Of a stretch of 64,000 nt of DNA, positions 23,875-32,930 are shown piece after piece. A program made the position numbers and the translations under genes. Origin of the DNA: Petrocella sp. FN5 (lineage in GTDB: Bacteria > Bacillota > Clostridia > Lachnospirales > Vallitaleaceae). The stretch is from assembly GCF_029210395.1 (NCBI RefSeq), contig NZ_JARGDP010000011.1, forward strand, positions 1 to 64,000. The letters run 5' to 3'. Each line of letters opens with the position of its first letter. The first letter of the stretch is position 1. The notes beneath the pieces were generated by a model that saw nothing but the letters and a program-made list of their open reading frames with translations, was not told the origin of the DNA and did not search any database.

Positions 23875-25482
23875 CTATAATGATGATACTTTTATATCGG
23901 CACCTTTTTTCGTAATAATAACACCTTTGATTTCATCCCTGATATGCGTGCTAATATTGCCGATGGAAATCTTCACGCCGGTATAGAGTTCATGGCTTAC
24001 TTTTACTACGCCGGCATTTTTATTCTCAACTTCTGTTTGCATGGTTTCAAATTTCTTTTTGCCTTGATTGAGCTTGTTGGTTAGGAAAATCTTATTGCGT
24101 ACGGCTGACATATACATTTCCTGTTTGTCATCATCTAGTTTTCCAGCTATTTCTTTTCTCTTGTTAAGCAGTTGAATGACTTGTTCTAACTTTGAGAGTT
24201 CACTTTCCATTTTTGGTATTTCCCGTTTTAGTTCTCCATATTCCGACAGCATAATTGGATCGATACCAACTTCCACGTTGGTTACAGTACCCATATGAGA
24301 ACCTAAAATTCTTGTGGTCACACCTTGTCCTGCACGTACTGTACCACCTGAAATCATACCTTTTTTACCTTCTACGGTTATGGTGCCCTTGCAGGTCACC
24401 ATGCTATGTAAAATGGCTTCACTATGAACATCGCCTCCGGCAGTTACATTGGCATTTTCAATATATTTGGCTTTTATGTTATTGGCTGCCTGTATATTGC
24501 TTTTTCCCATGCCTTGTATGCCCTTATGAAGTATGATGCTACCACCCGAGATGATCTCCGCACCTTCTACGACACCTAATACCTCAATGTCACCTCTGGC
24601 TTTTACCTTGAAACCGGTAATGACATTACCATGTACGATGACAGTGCCGTCAAAATCAATATCACCTGTAGAGTTACCAACATTATTAGGCACGTCATAG
24701 GCATCATTGACCACAACCTTATCTTCTATGATCTTAACTAAGCCATCACATGCAGCCGTGATTTCAGTCTTGTCTTCATTAAGACTAATGTTCTTACCGT
24801 ATTTTAGTTTAACCACCTTGGCTTTTTTGGGTGTTAGTAAATTGCCATGAAGGTCAATACCGTCTATACCTTGCGTACCCGGAATCAACCTGGATAAAAG
24901 TTGGCCTTCCTTTACATGGGCTATGACATTTAACTTATGATAATTGACATTCCCGTCCTCATCCATTGTGGGGCGTACATCATTTTCAGTCTTGAAATAA
25001 TGCTCAATAACTGCTTCTGTTTCATGGGTTGGTGGTGTACCTTTTGCAATTAAATAGGCATTGTTTAACTCTCTTTCTGCTACTAGTGCTTCTAAAAGCT
25101 CCATGTCAACACCATGCTTAACCCCTCTAGAGCCAAGGTCTTTGATAATTTCTTCCTTGTTAAAAGGTCTACTTGACTTATAGAAGGTTATGTAAGCCGA
25201 CATCTTATTCTCTGAAATCTCGATTCTGAAATAATCATCGTCTTCATTCGAATCTTCAATGGGTTCAGCTATTTTCATCTCTATACTCTCAAATCCCTCC
25301 ATCTTTAAAAGTTCTTCTAAAGATGCAAGGTCATACGTTTCTATATTCATATTTTTTAATTCATTCGTTATTTCTTGAATTTCTACGTTCTTTCCGCCTT
25401 TTTTTGCTTCTAAAACTTCTAAATATATACCATCACTACCTGTTTTAATCTCAAAATAGCCGTCGTTAATATTCGCTCCCAT
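23875..25482 (-). CDS. FapA family protein (DUF342)
   Basis: A 535-residue protein. The middle (about 200-400) is a glycine-rich right-handed beta-helix with repeated short strands (for example GDIEVLGVVEGAEIISGGSI), the mark of DUF342/FapA. The N-terminal 180 residues form the FapA N-domain, and residues 405-480 a coiled coil. AAGGA precedes ATG 25482, which I prefer to the start three codons earlier. FapA family members act in flagellar assembly or polar localisation in Vibrio; in Clostridia the gene often follows the motility sigma factor, as here. Its role in this organism is inferred from position. Confidence 0.85.
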   Translation of the reverse strand: MGANINDGYFEIKTGSDGIYLEVLEAKKGGKNVEIQEITNELKNMNIETYDLASLEELLKMEGFESIEMKIAEPIEDSNEDDDYFRIEISENKMSAYITFYKSSRPFNKEEIIKDLGSRGVKHGVDMELLEALVAERELNNAYLIAKGTPPTHETEAVIEHYFKTENDVRPTMDEDGNVNYHKLNVIAHVKEGQLLSRLIPGTQGIDGIDLHGNLLTPKKAKVVKLKYGKNISLNEDKTEITAACDGLVKIIEDKVVVNDAYDVPNNVGNSTGDIDFDGTVIVHGNVITGFKVKARGDIEVLGVVEGAEIISGGSIILHKGIQGMGKSNIQAANNIKAKYIENANVTAGGDVHSEAILHSMVTCKGTITVEGKKGMISGGTVRAGQGVTTRILGSHMGTVTNVEVGIDPIMLSEYGELKREIPKMESELSKLEQVIQLLNKRKEIAGKLDDDKQEMYMSAVRNKIFLTNKLNQGKKKFETMQTEVENKNAGVVKVSHELYTGVKISIGNISTHIRDEIKGVIITKKGADIKVSSL

Positions 25483-25494
25483 AAACACCATCCT

Positions 25495-26262
25495 TTATAG
25501 TGATGATAGCAATTCAATATTATTCCCCAATAATTGCTTCATTTTTCCAAGTGCTTTTGTATGCAATTGACTGATTCGTGATTCTGATACTTCCATGATT
25601 TGACTGATTTCTTTTAGTGTTAATTCTTCATAATAGTATAAGGTAATCACCTTACATTCTTTTTCAGATAGATTCTGTATGGCTTCTACCAGCATTTTTT
25701 TTAACTCTTTTTTCTCTAAGTTGGCCTCCGGAAGCATGAATCTTGATTTGTTGAGAGGCTCAACATTACTTTCTCCTCCCTTTTCAACATAGTCTTCCAA
25801 AGAAGTGAGCTTTAATGCCTTGGTTTGATCTTGCCATTTTAAATATTCATCGACTGAGATATTCATCTCCTCCGCCATATCCAAATCGGATACCGGTCGA
25901 TTAAGTTCTGACTCTAACTTCTGATAGGTGCGTTCGATGTCCTTCTGTTTTTTTCTAACAGATCTGGGAATCCAGTCCATTTTTCTTATGTTATCCAGAA
26001 TGGCGCCCCTTATTCGAAGGGATGCATAGGTCTCAAACTTAATGCCTTTATCATAATCGAATTTGTCAATGGCATCAATTAATCCAAAAACCCCATAGCC
26101 TACCAAGTCATCAAATTCGACGTTGTTCCCTAAGTACATACTTAATCTTCCGGCTACATACTTGACCACTTGGGAGTATTCTATGATGAGCTGCTCTTTT
26201 ATTTTTTTGTCTTTGGTGCGACTGTATATCTCCCATAGCTTATCTGTGCTTTGCTTTTCCAT
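25495..26262 (-). CDS. fliA: RNA polymerase sigma factor for motility (SigD/FliA/WhiG family)
   Basis: A 255-residue sigma-28-type factor that directs late flagellar, motor and chemotaxis promoters. Region 2 (DLVGYGVFGLIDAIDKFD, FETYASLRIRGAILDNIRK) recognises the -10, region 3 follows, and region 4 carries the helix-turn-helix LTLKEISQIMEVSESRIS. Length is usual. It is near the end of the fla/che operon, so its own expression follows assembly genes. The anti-sigma factor FlgM is not in this window. Confidence 0.95.
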   Translation of the reverse strand: MEKQSTDKLWEIYSRTKDKKIKEQLIIEYSQVVKYVAGRLSMYLGNNVEFDDLVGYGVFGLIDAIDKFDYDKGIKFETYASLRIRGAILDNIRKMDWIPRSVRKKQKDIERTYQKLESELNRPVSDLDMAEEMNISVDEYLKWQDQTKALKLTSLEDYVEKGGESNVEPLNKSRFMLPEANLEKKELKKMLVEAIQNLSEKECKVITLYYYEELTLKEISQIMEVSESRISQLHTKALGKMKQLLGNNIELLSSL

Positions 26263-26345
26263 TTTGTGCCTCCATATAATTGGTTAAGTTGCCAAAAGCA
26301 TACTGATATACTTAATGTAACTTAATTTTGACACTTTAACCATAG

Positions 26346-26630
26346 TTAGGATTCATCATCTATGTCTTTAGACGCTTCTTTTCCTTCTTCAAGGCTTTTG
26401 ACTTCCTTGTCTAATAATTGTTTTTCCTTTTCTCTGGCCGTTTGATCTGCTTTTTCTGCTATCTTATTTAGCATCGTTTGTATCACCGTACCCAAGATAA
26501 AAAAGATAATCATAACAATCATCAACGTATACACAAGATGATTCAAGGCGTATTTGGAAATCATGCTTATAACTGTAACAATAATGCCAGCTATTAGCAT
26601 TATAATAATGTTCAGATTCTTAAATGGCAT
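26346..26630 (-). CDS. small two-span membrane protein, unknown function
   Basis: A 94-residue protein starting MPFKNLNIIIML, with two hydrophobic spans (about 6-24 and 31-52) and a charged C-terminal helix rich in K, E and D. GAGG lies five bases before ATG 26630, eight bases after the cheD stop, so the 12-codon upstream extension is rejected. Small membrane proteins of this kind occur between cheD and the sigma factor in related clostridial operons, but I know no function. About 80 bases without features separate it from the sigma factor gene. Confidence 0.65.
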   Translation of the reverse strand: MPFKNLNIIIMLIAGIIVTVISMISKYALNHLVYTLMIVMIIFFILGTVIQTMLNKIAEKADQTAREKEKQLLDKEVKSLEEGKEASKDIDDES

Positions 26631-26640
26631 AATGACCTCA

Positions 26641-27129
26641 CTAAATTGTTTTTGGCGGTTTACCAATTGTTTTGATAAGCAGTTCTCCTGTTTCTGAATA
26701 GAACTCTATGGTTCTACCATAGTTTTCACCTATATCTTCTGCTAATAGCCTAATTCTTAATGCCTCGAGCTTCTTTTTAGAAGCAATTGCGTTTCTCTCT
26801 CCGATTCTCATTAAGTCATTGGTGCTACCAAAGGAAAACATTTGAGCACCTCCGGCTATCTTGGATACAAGTCTATTTCTTTTGGCACCTAAAACTTCCA
26901 TATCTTTGATGAGCTGATCAATCGCTGTGTCTGCAAATTTTGCTACGTTGCTGTTGTTTCTTATTTGCGTGCTATCTGGTAGCATAACATGGGCTAAACC
27001 ACTGACTTTTGTAATTGGATCATATAATATGATACCGACACAAGAACCCAAACCAAGCGTTGTCAGGACATCTGGCGATTTACATATGTTTAAATCTGCC
27101 ATCCCCACTTTAATCATATTTGCAGCCAT
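26641..27129 (-). CDS. cheD: chemoreceptor glutamine deamidase CheD
   Basis: A 162-residue enzyme that deamidates receptor glutamines and also binds CheC. The catalytic Cys is in TLGLGSCVGIILYD near residue 32 and the His in GLAHVMLPD near 48. Length is usual. It overlaps cheC by one base, and the two products form a feedback pair in the Bacillus-type chemotaxis system. Confidence 0.95.
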   Translation of the reverse strand: MAANMIKVGMADLNICKSPDVLTTLGLGSCVGIILYDPITKVSGLAHVMLPDSTQIRNNSNVAKFADTAIDQLIKDMEVLGAKRNRLVSKIAGGAQMFSFGSTNDLMRIGERNAIASKKKLEALRIRLLAEDIGENYGRTIEFYSETGELLIKTIGKPPKTI

Positions 27130-27752
27130 TAAATATCAATCCCCAAACTTCTTAATATTATGCCATATGAAGGCATGTCCGGTATTAGAATGAAATATCC
27201 AAAAACATTTTCACGGTCACCACCGAAATCTGTTTGAATCAGGAGCGCTTTGTCACCTACTTTTCCAAACTCGATTGCAGGTACACTGAGTATGGCTCCA
27301 GCCATATCGATAGCCATATATGGTACAGTTGCAAGGATTTTCAGGTTGGTCAATGAGGATAATGATGATAAGTAAGCACCCGAAATAATATTACCGATTT
27401 CTTTTAATGCTGACAAATCCATTTCATCAAAATCATCAAAGTTGTCAATACTCTTACCCATAAGCATATTAATCAATATATGGGCTGCAGACTGTTCAAG
27501 AACAAACATAATCATGCCACTAATATCACCTTCAAGACCCAGCAATATACCAACGATTGGATTTTCTGCGCCACCTAATACTTCTGATAATTCCTTAAAC
27601 TCCAATACCTTAACAACCGGTATGCCCATATCAATACGTCTGTTAATCAGTTGTGATAAAGCTGTTGTCGCATTACCGGCGCCGATATTACCAATTTCTT
27701 TTAAAATATCTAAATGAACACTATCAATATTATCAAAATTTTCCATCATCAC
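27129..27752 (-). CDS. cheC: CheY-P phosphatase CheC
   Basis: A 207-residue phosphatase. It carries two copies of the ExxN active-site motif, in LKEIGNIGAGNA near residue 14 and LKEIGNIISGAY near 110, as in other CheC proteins. It lowers CheY-P during adaptation and is stimulated by CheD. The start may be the second Met. It lies between cheW and cheD. Confidence 0.95.
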   Translation of the reverse strand: MMMENFDNIDSVHLDILKEIGNIGAGNATTALSQLINRRIDMGIPVVKVLEFKELSEVLGGAENPIVGILLGLEGDISGMIMFVLEQSAAHILINMLMGKSIDNFDDFDEMDLSALKEIGNIISGAYLSSLSSLTNLKILATVPYMAIDMAGAILSVPAIEFGKVGDKALLIQTDFGGDRENVFGYFILIPDMPSYGIILRSLGIDI

Positions 27753-27762
27753 ATAATCCTCT

Positions 27763-28230
27763 CTACACTTTTAAAGGGTCATTAACCTTGATGAGCTCTT
27801 CAATGTTTAATAGTGTTACAAGTGATTCACCGATTTTTCCTACACCAAAAACATAGGCGTCTTTTTCTTCATGTGATTCTCTGCTGATGTTATCGATGTC
27901 GGCTTCGGATAGTTGGATGACTTCTTTGACCTCATCTACGATTAGGCCAATCTCATTACCTTCTAATTTGACAAATATGATACGCGTACTGTCTGTCTGA
28001 ATGTCTTCTTCCATGTCAAATTTTAGTCTTATGCTCATGACCGGTATGATATCACCGCGTAGATTAACGACACCTTTAATATAATAAGGTGCTTTGGGTA
28101 CACGGGTAATGTTAATCATCCTAACGATGTTCTGAACATATTGAATATTAATGCCATATTGCTCGACACCTAATTTTACCACGATAAATTGAGATAATTC
28201 TATTTTTTGTGCATTTTCATTGTTTTCCAT
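27763..28230 (-). CDS. cheW: chemotaxis coupling protein CheW
   Basis: A 155-residue single CheW domain with an SH3-like fold that bridges receptors and CheA. RVPKAPYYIKGVVNLRGDII near residue 39 is the most conserved block. It starts 14 bases after cheA, in the same operon. Confidence 0.95.
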   Translation of the reverse strand: MENNENAQKIELSQFIVVKLGVEQYGINIQYVQNIVRMINITRVPKAPYYIKGVVNLRGDIIPVMSIRLKFDMEEDIQTDSTRIIFVKLEGNEIGLIVDEVKEVIQLSEADIDNISRESHEEKDAYVFGVGKIGESLVTLLNIEELIKVNDPLKV

Positions 28231-28244
28231 CTAAAAACCCTCCA

Positions 28245-30287
28245 TTATACCAGTGAATTAACGTCAAGTATCAGAGCTACTTCACCGTCACCTAGTATGG
28301 TTGCACCGGCTATCATCTTCAAGTTCGTTAAGTATTTTCCAAGTGTCTTGATTACGATCTCTTGTTGTCCGATAAGTGAATCTACGACAAAACCAGCCAA
28401 CTTGTCACCTTTGTTTACTATAACCACTGTTATGGATGTCTTGTTCTCATCTGCTACCTGTAAATCCAATTTGTCATGTAATCTGATGATTGGAATGACG
28501 CGTCCTCTAAGGTTAATGACTTCTGATCCCTGAATATACTTAATATCTGAGATTTTGACATCTTCAATGTTTTGAATGGAGTTAAGTGGTATTGCATACT
28601 TCTCTTCATTCAACTGTACCATTAAAGCTTGTATGATTGCTAGGGTTAATGGCAATCTAATGATGAAAGTACTGCCTTTACCCAGTGTTGTCTTAACCTC
28701 GATATCACCACCAAGGGCTTCTATCTTAGTCTTTACGACATCCAGACCGACACCACGACCGGATACATCAGAAATCTTATCAGCCGTTGAAAAACTTGGT
28801 CTAAATAAGAGTTCAATAATCTCTTGATCGTTCATGGTACTGGCTTGATCATAGCTGATTGCACCACTGTTGATGGCTTTGTTTTTAACTTTGGTCACAT
28901 CTATGCCTGCGCCATCTTCACCAACCTCAATAACAACATTATTGCCATCTTGATAAGCTTTAAGATATACGTTGCCTGTTGCATCTTTTCCGCTTCTTAC
29001 ACGTGTATCCGGTGTTTCAAGACCATGATCTCCTGCATTACGGATAAGGTGCACTAATGGATCCCCTATTTCGTCAATAACAGTTCTATCAAGTTCTGTT
29101 TCTTCACCTGACATATGCAAGACCATTTGCTTATTGAGCTTTCTTGATAGATCCCTTATGAGTCTTGGGAATCTGTTAAATACTCTTTCAATCGGTACCA
29201 TTCTAACTTTCATGACGGCATCATGCAAATTAGTTGTAATTCTTTCTAAGTATTCTATTTGTTCAGAGAAATTGGTGTTCGTATTCTCAACGGTTAACAA
29301 ACCATTCTTAATGATGATAAGTTCACTCACTAAATTCATTAAGGTATCTAGTCTTTCAATATCAACCCTAACGGTTCTATTGGTTACCGGTTTATTTGTT
29401 GACTTAGAATCCGAATCTTTTGTTCGTCCTTTTTGCTCTTCTTCATCTTCATCTCTTTGGTCATCTTCATCACTTATAGGTGCTGTTATGGCTGTTTCTA
29501 GATCAACTTCATCAATGAGCACTTTTTCCACTTCAGCTATATTGCCTAGTTCTTTTAAAAACTTGTCTTCCCCTTCTGAGGATACGACCACTACTGAAAA
29601 ATCATATTCAAATTTTTCATCTTCAATATCTTGAACGGCTGGACTGGATTTTATGATGGATCCTAACTTTTCAAGTGTCCTAAATATAATAAAAGCTCTT
29701 GCTGATTTGAGCACACAGCCTTCTGATAGATAAATGGTTACACCAAAGCTTTTTAGGTTTTCTTTTTTTGCCTGAACAACAGCATGTCGTTCAAAATCTG
29801 TAAATACAAGTGTTTGATGCTTACGTTCGTTAACAGCTTCACCTGTTATTACATCTTGACTCAAGACAGCTTCAGCTTCTACCGCTACTTCTGCTGGTTT
29901 TTTTTCTCCATTTAGAGCCGCATTCAAGGCTTCAATTATAGCTTTATACTCATTCTCACCTTCATTACCGGTTTGAACTATGGATTCTACATATTGCTCC
30001 AAAGCATCTAGACATTTGAACATTGTATCTAATAAAACGGGGTCTATTGACATATTCCCCAATCTAATTTCTGATAGTACGTTCTCCATGTCATGGGTTA
30101 ATTGATTCATTCTCTTAAAGCCCATCGTTGCCGCCATACCTTTTAAAGTATGAGCTGATCTAAATACTTCGTTGATTAAATCCTTATCATTTGGCTTATT
30201 TTCAAGGGCTAATAAGCATGTGTTTAGGCTTTGTAAATGTTCTTTTGACTCATCAATGAAAATCTCCAGATATTGACTTACGTCCAT
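28245..30287 (-). CDS. cheA: chemotaxis histidine kinase CheA
   Basis: A 680-residue kinase with the normal domain order: P1 HPt with the phospho-His in RSAHTLKG near residue 47, a P2 CheY-binding region near 170-265, an acidic linker, P3 dimer helices, the P4 ATPase with HLIRNAGDHGLE (N box), VGEDGAGID (G1) and VSGRGVGLDVV (G2), and the P5 CheW-like domain to the end. It phosphorylates CheY and CheB. Its start overlaps the cheB stop by one base. Confidence 0.97.
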   Translation of the reverse strand: MDVSQYLEIFIDESKEHLQSLNTCLLALENKPNDKDLINEVFRSAHTLKGMAATMGFKRMNQLTHDMENVLSEIRLGNMSIDPVLLDTMFKCLDALEQYVESIVQTGNEGENEYKAIIEALNAALNGEKKPAEVAVEAEAVLSQDVITGEAVNERKHQTLVFTDFERHAVVQAKKENLKSFGVTIYLSEGCVLKSARAFIIFRTLEKLGSIIKSSPAVQDIEDEKFEYDFSVVVVSSEGEDKFLKELGNIAEVEKVLIDEVDLETAITAPISDEDDQRDEDEEEQKGRTKDSDSKSTNKPVTNRTVRVDIERLDTLMNLVSELIIIKNGLLTVENTNTNFSEQIEYLERITTNLHDAVMKVRMVPIERVFNRFPRLIRDLSRKLNKQMVLHMSGEETELDRTVIDEIGDPLVHLIRNAGDHGLETPDTRVRSGKDATGNVYLKAYQDGNNVVIEVGEDGAGIDVTKVKNKAINSGAISYDQASTMNDQEIIELLFRPSFSTADKISDVSGRGVGLDVVKTKIEALGGDIEVKTTLGKGSTFIIRLPLTLAIIQALMVQLNEEKYAIPLNSIQNIEDVKISDIKYIQGSEVINLRGRVIPIIRLHDKLDLQVADENKTSITVVIVNKGDKLAGFVVDSLIGQQEIVIKTLGKYLTNLKMIAGATILGDGEVALILDVNSLV

Positions 30288-31372
30288 TAAAGCACCCCCA
30301 ATTTCTTGGTAATCGTTTCTGATATTTTATTTAGTGACACAATCTCGTTTGCAAGGCCTGCTTCCACCACGGATTTCGGCATGCCGTATACCACACATGA
30401 TGCTTCATCTTGAGCAACAATATGAATGTTTCTTTTTCCACTTAGTTCTTTTAGTCCTAACATACCATCTGCTCCCATACCTGTCATGATTACACCAATA
30501 TACTGCCTTTGTTGTAGATTGGCTATGGAGCGCATCATAACATTAACCGCTGGCTTGTGGCCACCAACCGGTGCTTCATTGGATAACTCTATATATAATG
30601 AGCCATCGTTTTTCTCACACACATTCAAATGACGATCGCCAGGTGCTATATAAGCCCAACCGTTTTTAATAACATCACCATGCTCAGCTTCTTTTACACG
30701 GATACTGCTTAGTTGATCCAGTCTATTGGCCAAAGATTTTGTAAACCCAGGTGGCATATGTTGTACAACGACAATGCCAGCGTCAATATTAGCTGGTAAA
30801 TAAGGCAGTACATATTGTAGTGCTCTTGGCCCACCTGTTGATGTCCCAATGGCAACAAGCTTATTGCTTAAGCCCTGTTTTATTGGTGTTTTGGATTTTT
30901 TCTGGCTTGGTTGAAGGGTAGCGGTTACAGGAGGCTTCATTTCTACAACTGCACGTTTTCCAACATTAGCTGCTAAAAAGAGCTTCTCTAATAACTCTTC
31001 TTTAATCTCTTCTGAATTAACCTTGAAAATGTTACTTGGCTTGCCTAAAAAATCAACGGCCCCAAGTTCTAATGCTTCTATCGTCTCTTTGGCACCTTCT
31101 TTAGTAAGGGTGCTCATCATAACAACCGGTGTTGGCATTGTTGACTGAAGCTTTTTCAACATGGTTAGTCCATCCATGATTGGCATTTGAACGTCTAATG
31201 ATATGACATCAGGTTTTAGTGCTTTTACCTGTTCAAGACCTTCTTTGCCGTTTGATGCTGTTCCGACAACTTCAAATCTATTGTCTGAACTGATTATATC
31301 ACTTATTACCCTTCTCATGAATGCAGAGTCATCAATTATGAGAACTTTTTTTGTTTTTTCCATCCTAATCAC
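30287..31372 (-). CDS. cheB: protein-glutamate methylesterase CheB
   Basis: A 361-residue response regulator. The receiver has the phospho-Asp in SLDVQMPIMDG near residue 59. After a linker, the methylesterase domain has the triad Ser in AIGTSTGGP near 173, His in VVQHMPPG near 201 and Asp in GMGADGM near 298. It removes methyl groups from receptors. No cheR is seen in this window. It overlaps the PilZ gene by four bases. Confidence 0.96.
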   Translation of the reverse strand: MIRMEKTKKVLIIDDSAFMRRVISDIISSDNRFEVVGTASNGKEGLEQVKALKPDVISLDVQMPIMDGLTMLKKLQSTMPTPVVMMSTLTKEGAKETIEALELGAVDFLGKPSNIFKVNSEEIKEELLEKLFLAANVGKRAVVEMKPPVTATLQPSQKKSKTPIKQGLSNKLVAIGTSTGGPRALQYVLPYLPANIDAGIVVVQHMPPGFTKSLANRLDQLSSIRVKEAEHGDVIKNGWAYIAPGDRHLNVCEKNDGSLYIELSNEAPVGGHKPAVNVMMRSIANLQQRQYIGVIMTGMGADGMLGLKELSGKRNIHIVAQDEASCVVYGMPKSVVEAGLANEIVSLNKISETITKKLGVL

Positions 31373-32028
31373 AATCCTTTTTTGTTTTTTCTACGGCGTC
31401 TTTCCTCTTCAAAGATAAATTTAATGATTATTTCTCTTTCTTCTATAGTAATTTCATCAAAGACAACACGATTTTCATAGATGTTATCTTGTGCTTTCAA
31501 ATTGGATGAGTCAACAATCACACCCGAAAGATAAAGATGGCATTCTTCCTCGTCATAGTTTAATTGCAAATGATTGATGACGCCTTTTTTGTCTAGTAAT
31601 TTTTTCTGAGAAGTAAAGCGAATACCACCACCGCTTATATCAAGTATAATACCTTCCTCCCAATTTCCGTTTGTATCATCTTTATAGTGAAACGTCAGCA
31701 TACAATCCAAGCGATAATATTGCCGACGCTGATATTTTTGAAGAGCACTTTGAACCTCTAGTTTAATGAGGTATAGATTATCATCTCTTATGCGTTCTGT
31801 TACTGCCACTTCACATCTATATAAGCCTTTGCTTGTATAAACACACATACCATAGTTTTGATTAAGCTCTAAAGTGATGATTCTTCCACTTTCCATCGGT
31901 GCGAGTATGATGATTTCTCCTGTTTCTGTGACTTCCTGTATCTTGCTTAAATACTTCTCTTGCTTTTCTCCCATAAGTTGTTGAACCTCAAGTTCAATCT
32001 TATCTCCTACCTCAATACCTTTATACAT
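31369..32028 (-). CDS. PilZ domain protein, YcgR-like flagellar brake candidate
   Basis: A 219-residue protein with an N-terminal YcgR-type domain and a C-terminal PilZ domain. The c-di-GMP motifs are present: RRQYYR (RxxxR) near residue 100 and DISGGGIRF (DxSxxG) near 132. It probably binds c-di-GMP and slows the motor, as YcgR does in E. coli and its homologue in B. subtilis. AAGGA lies eight bases before ATG 32028, so the start three codons upstream is not needed. It is between flhG and cheB. Confidence 0.85.
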   Translation of the reverse strand: MYKGIEVGDKIELEVQQLMGEKQEKYLSKIQEVTETGEIIILAPMESGRIITLELNQNYGMCVYTSKGLYRCEVAVTERIRDDNLYLIKLEVQSALQKYQRRQYYRLDCMLTFHYKDDTNGNWEEGIILDISGGGIRFTSQKKLLDKKGVINHLQLNYDEEECHLYLSGVIVDSSNLKAQDNIYENRVVFDEITIEEREIIIKFIFEEERRRRKNKKGL

Positions 32029-32039
32029 AGCCACCATCC

Positions 32040-32930
32040 TTATGTGAATTTTTTTAATCTTAATATATTAGTAAACAGGTTGCCTAAACCCCGCTCTTGT
32101 TCCGGCTGCGCTGTTCCATTAATCATCCTGTCTGCCAATTCTTCAAAGCCTTTTGTTATAATGGCTTTTGGGAATAGGATTGAAACTGGTTTTTGTTCGA
32201 CGACTGCTTTGACCAAGTGTTTGTCATTTGGCAAATACCCTATATTCGTCAACTCTAGGTCCAGATACTTATTGGTAACCTTATTCAACTTGTTAAAAAT
32301 CTCTTTGCCTTCTGCTGTGGTGTCTGTTCTGTTCACCAATAGATTGATTAATTTCTGGTCAACATTGTCATGACGCCGTTTAATGGCTTTTAAAACCGCA
32401 TAGGCATCCGTAATGGATGTCGGCTCAGGTGTTGTTACTAACAGCACTTCACTAGAAGCCGCTACAAAGTCCAGAACTGAGTCGGATATGCCTGCACCTG
32501 TATCAATAATTATTATATCAGCTAAGCGGTCTAATTCATATAGTTTTTCAATCATGAAGGCCAACTGGTTTTTATCTAAACGCAGTAACTCCTGAACACC
32601 TGACCCACCTGAAATGAATTCTATACCAAGGGGGCCTGATGTCAGAACCTCCGTGATTTCCTTGTTATTATAGATCATATCAAACATGTTGTATTTGGGA
32701 ACAATGCCAAATATGACTTCTACATTGGCCAACCCAAAATCCGCATCAAAAATAATGACTCTTTTTCCCAGTTTTTTAAACTGTATAGCCAGATTTACAG
32801 ATACGTTGGATTTCCCAACGCCGCCTTTACCGCTTGTCACTGTAATGACACGGGCGCCAAGAGGCTTCATATTTATATCAGCTTTTTTTACGATATTTCT
32901 TAAATTAGCCGCTTGATCCATATCATTCAT
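32040..32930 (-). CDS. flhG: MinD-like ATPase FlhG (FleN/YlxH)
   Basis: A 296-residue ParA/MinD-family ATPase that controls flagellar number and position. The deviant Walker A VTSGKGGVGKSNVSVN near residue 29 and DADFGLANVE near 60 are clear, and IDTGAG marks the switch II Asp. A basic, amphipathic tail is at the C-terminus. It overlaps flhF by eight bases; the two act together. Confidence 0.93.
   Translation of the reverse strand: MNDMDQAANLRNIVKKADINMKPLGARVITVTSGKGGVGKSNVSVNLAIQFKKLGKRVIIFDADFGLANVEVIFGIVPKYNMFDMIYNNKEITEVLTSGPLGIEFISGGSGVQELLRLDKNQLAFMIEKLYELDRLADIIIIDTGAGISDSVLDFVAASSEVLLVTTPEPTSITDAYAVLKAIKRRHDNVDQKLINLLVNRTDTTAEGKEIFNKLNKVTNKYLDLELTNIGYLPNDKHLVKAVVEQKPVSILFPKAIITKGFEELADRMINGTAQPEQERGLGNLFTNILRLKKFT

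Noticed and set aside
29134-29634. 166-codon plus-strand ORF
   Set aside because: It lies fully antisense to cheA, in its linker and P3 region, and is serine-rich, as expected from reading the complement.
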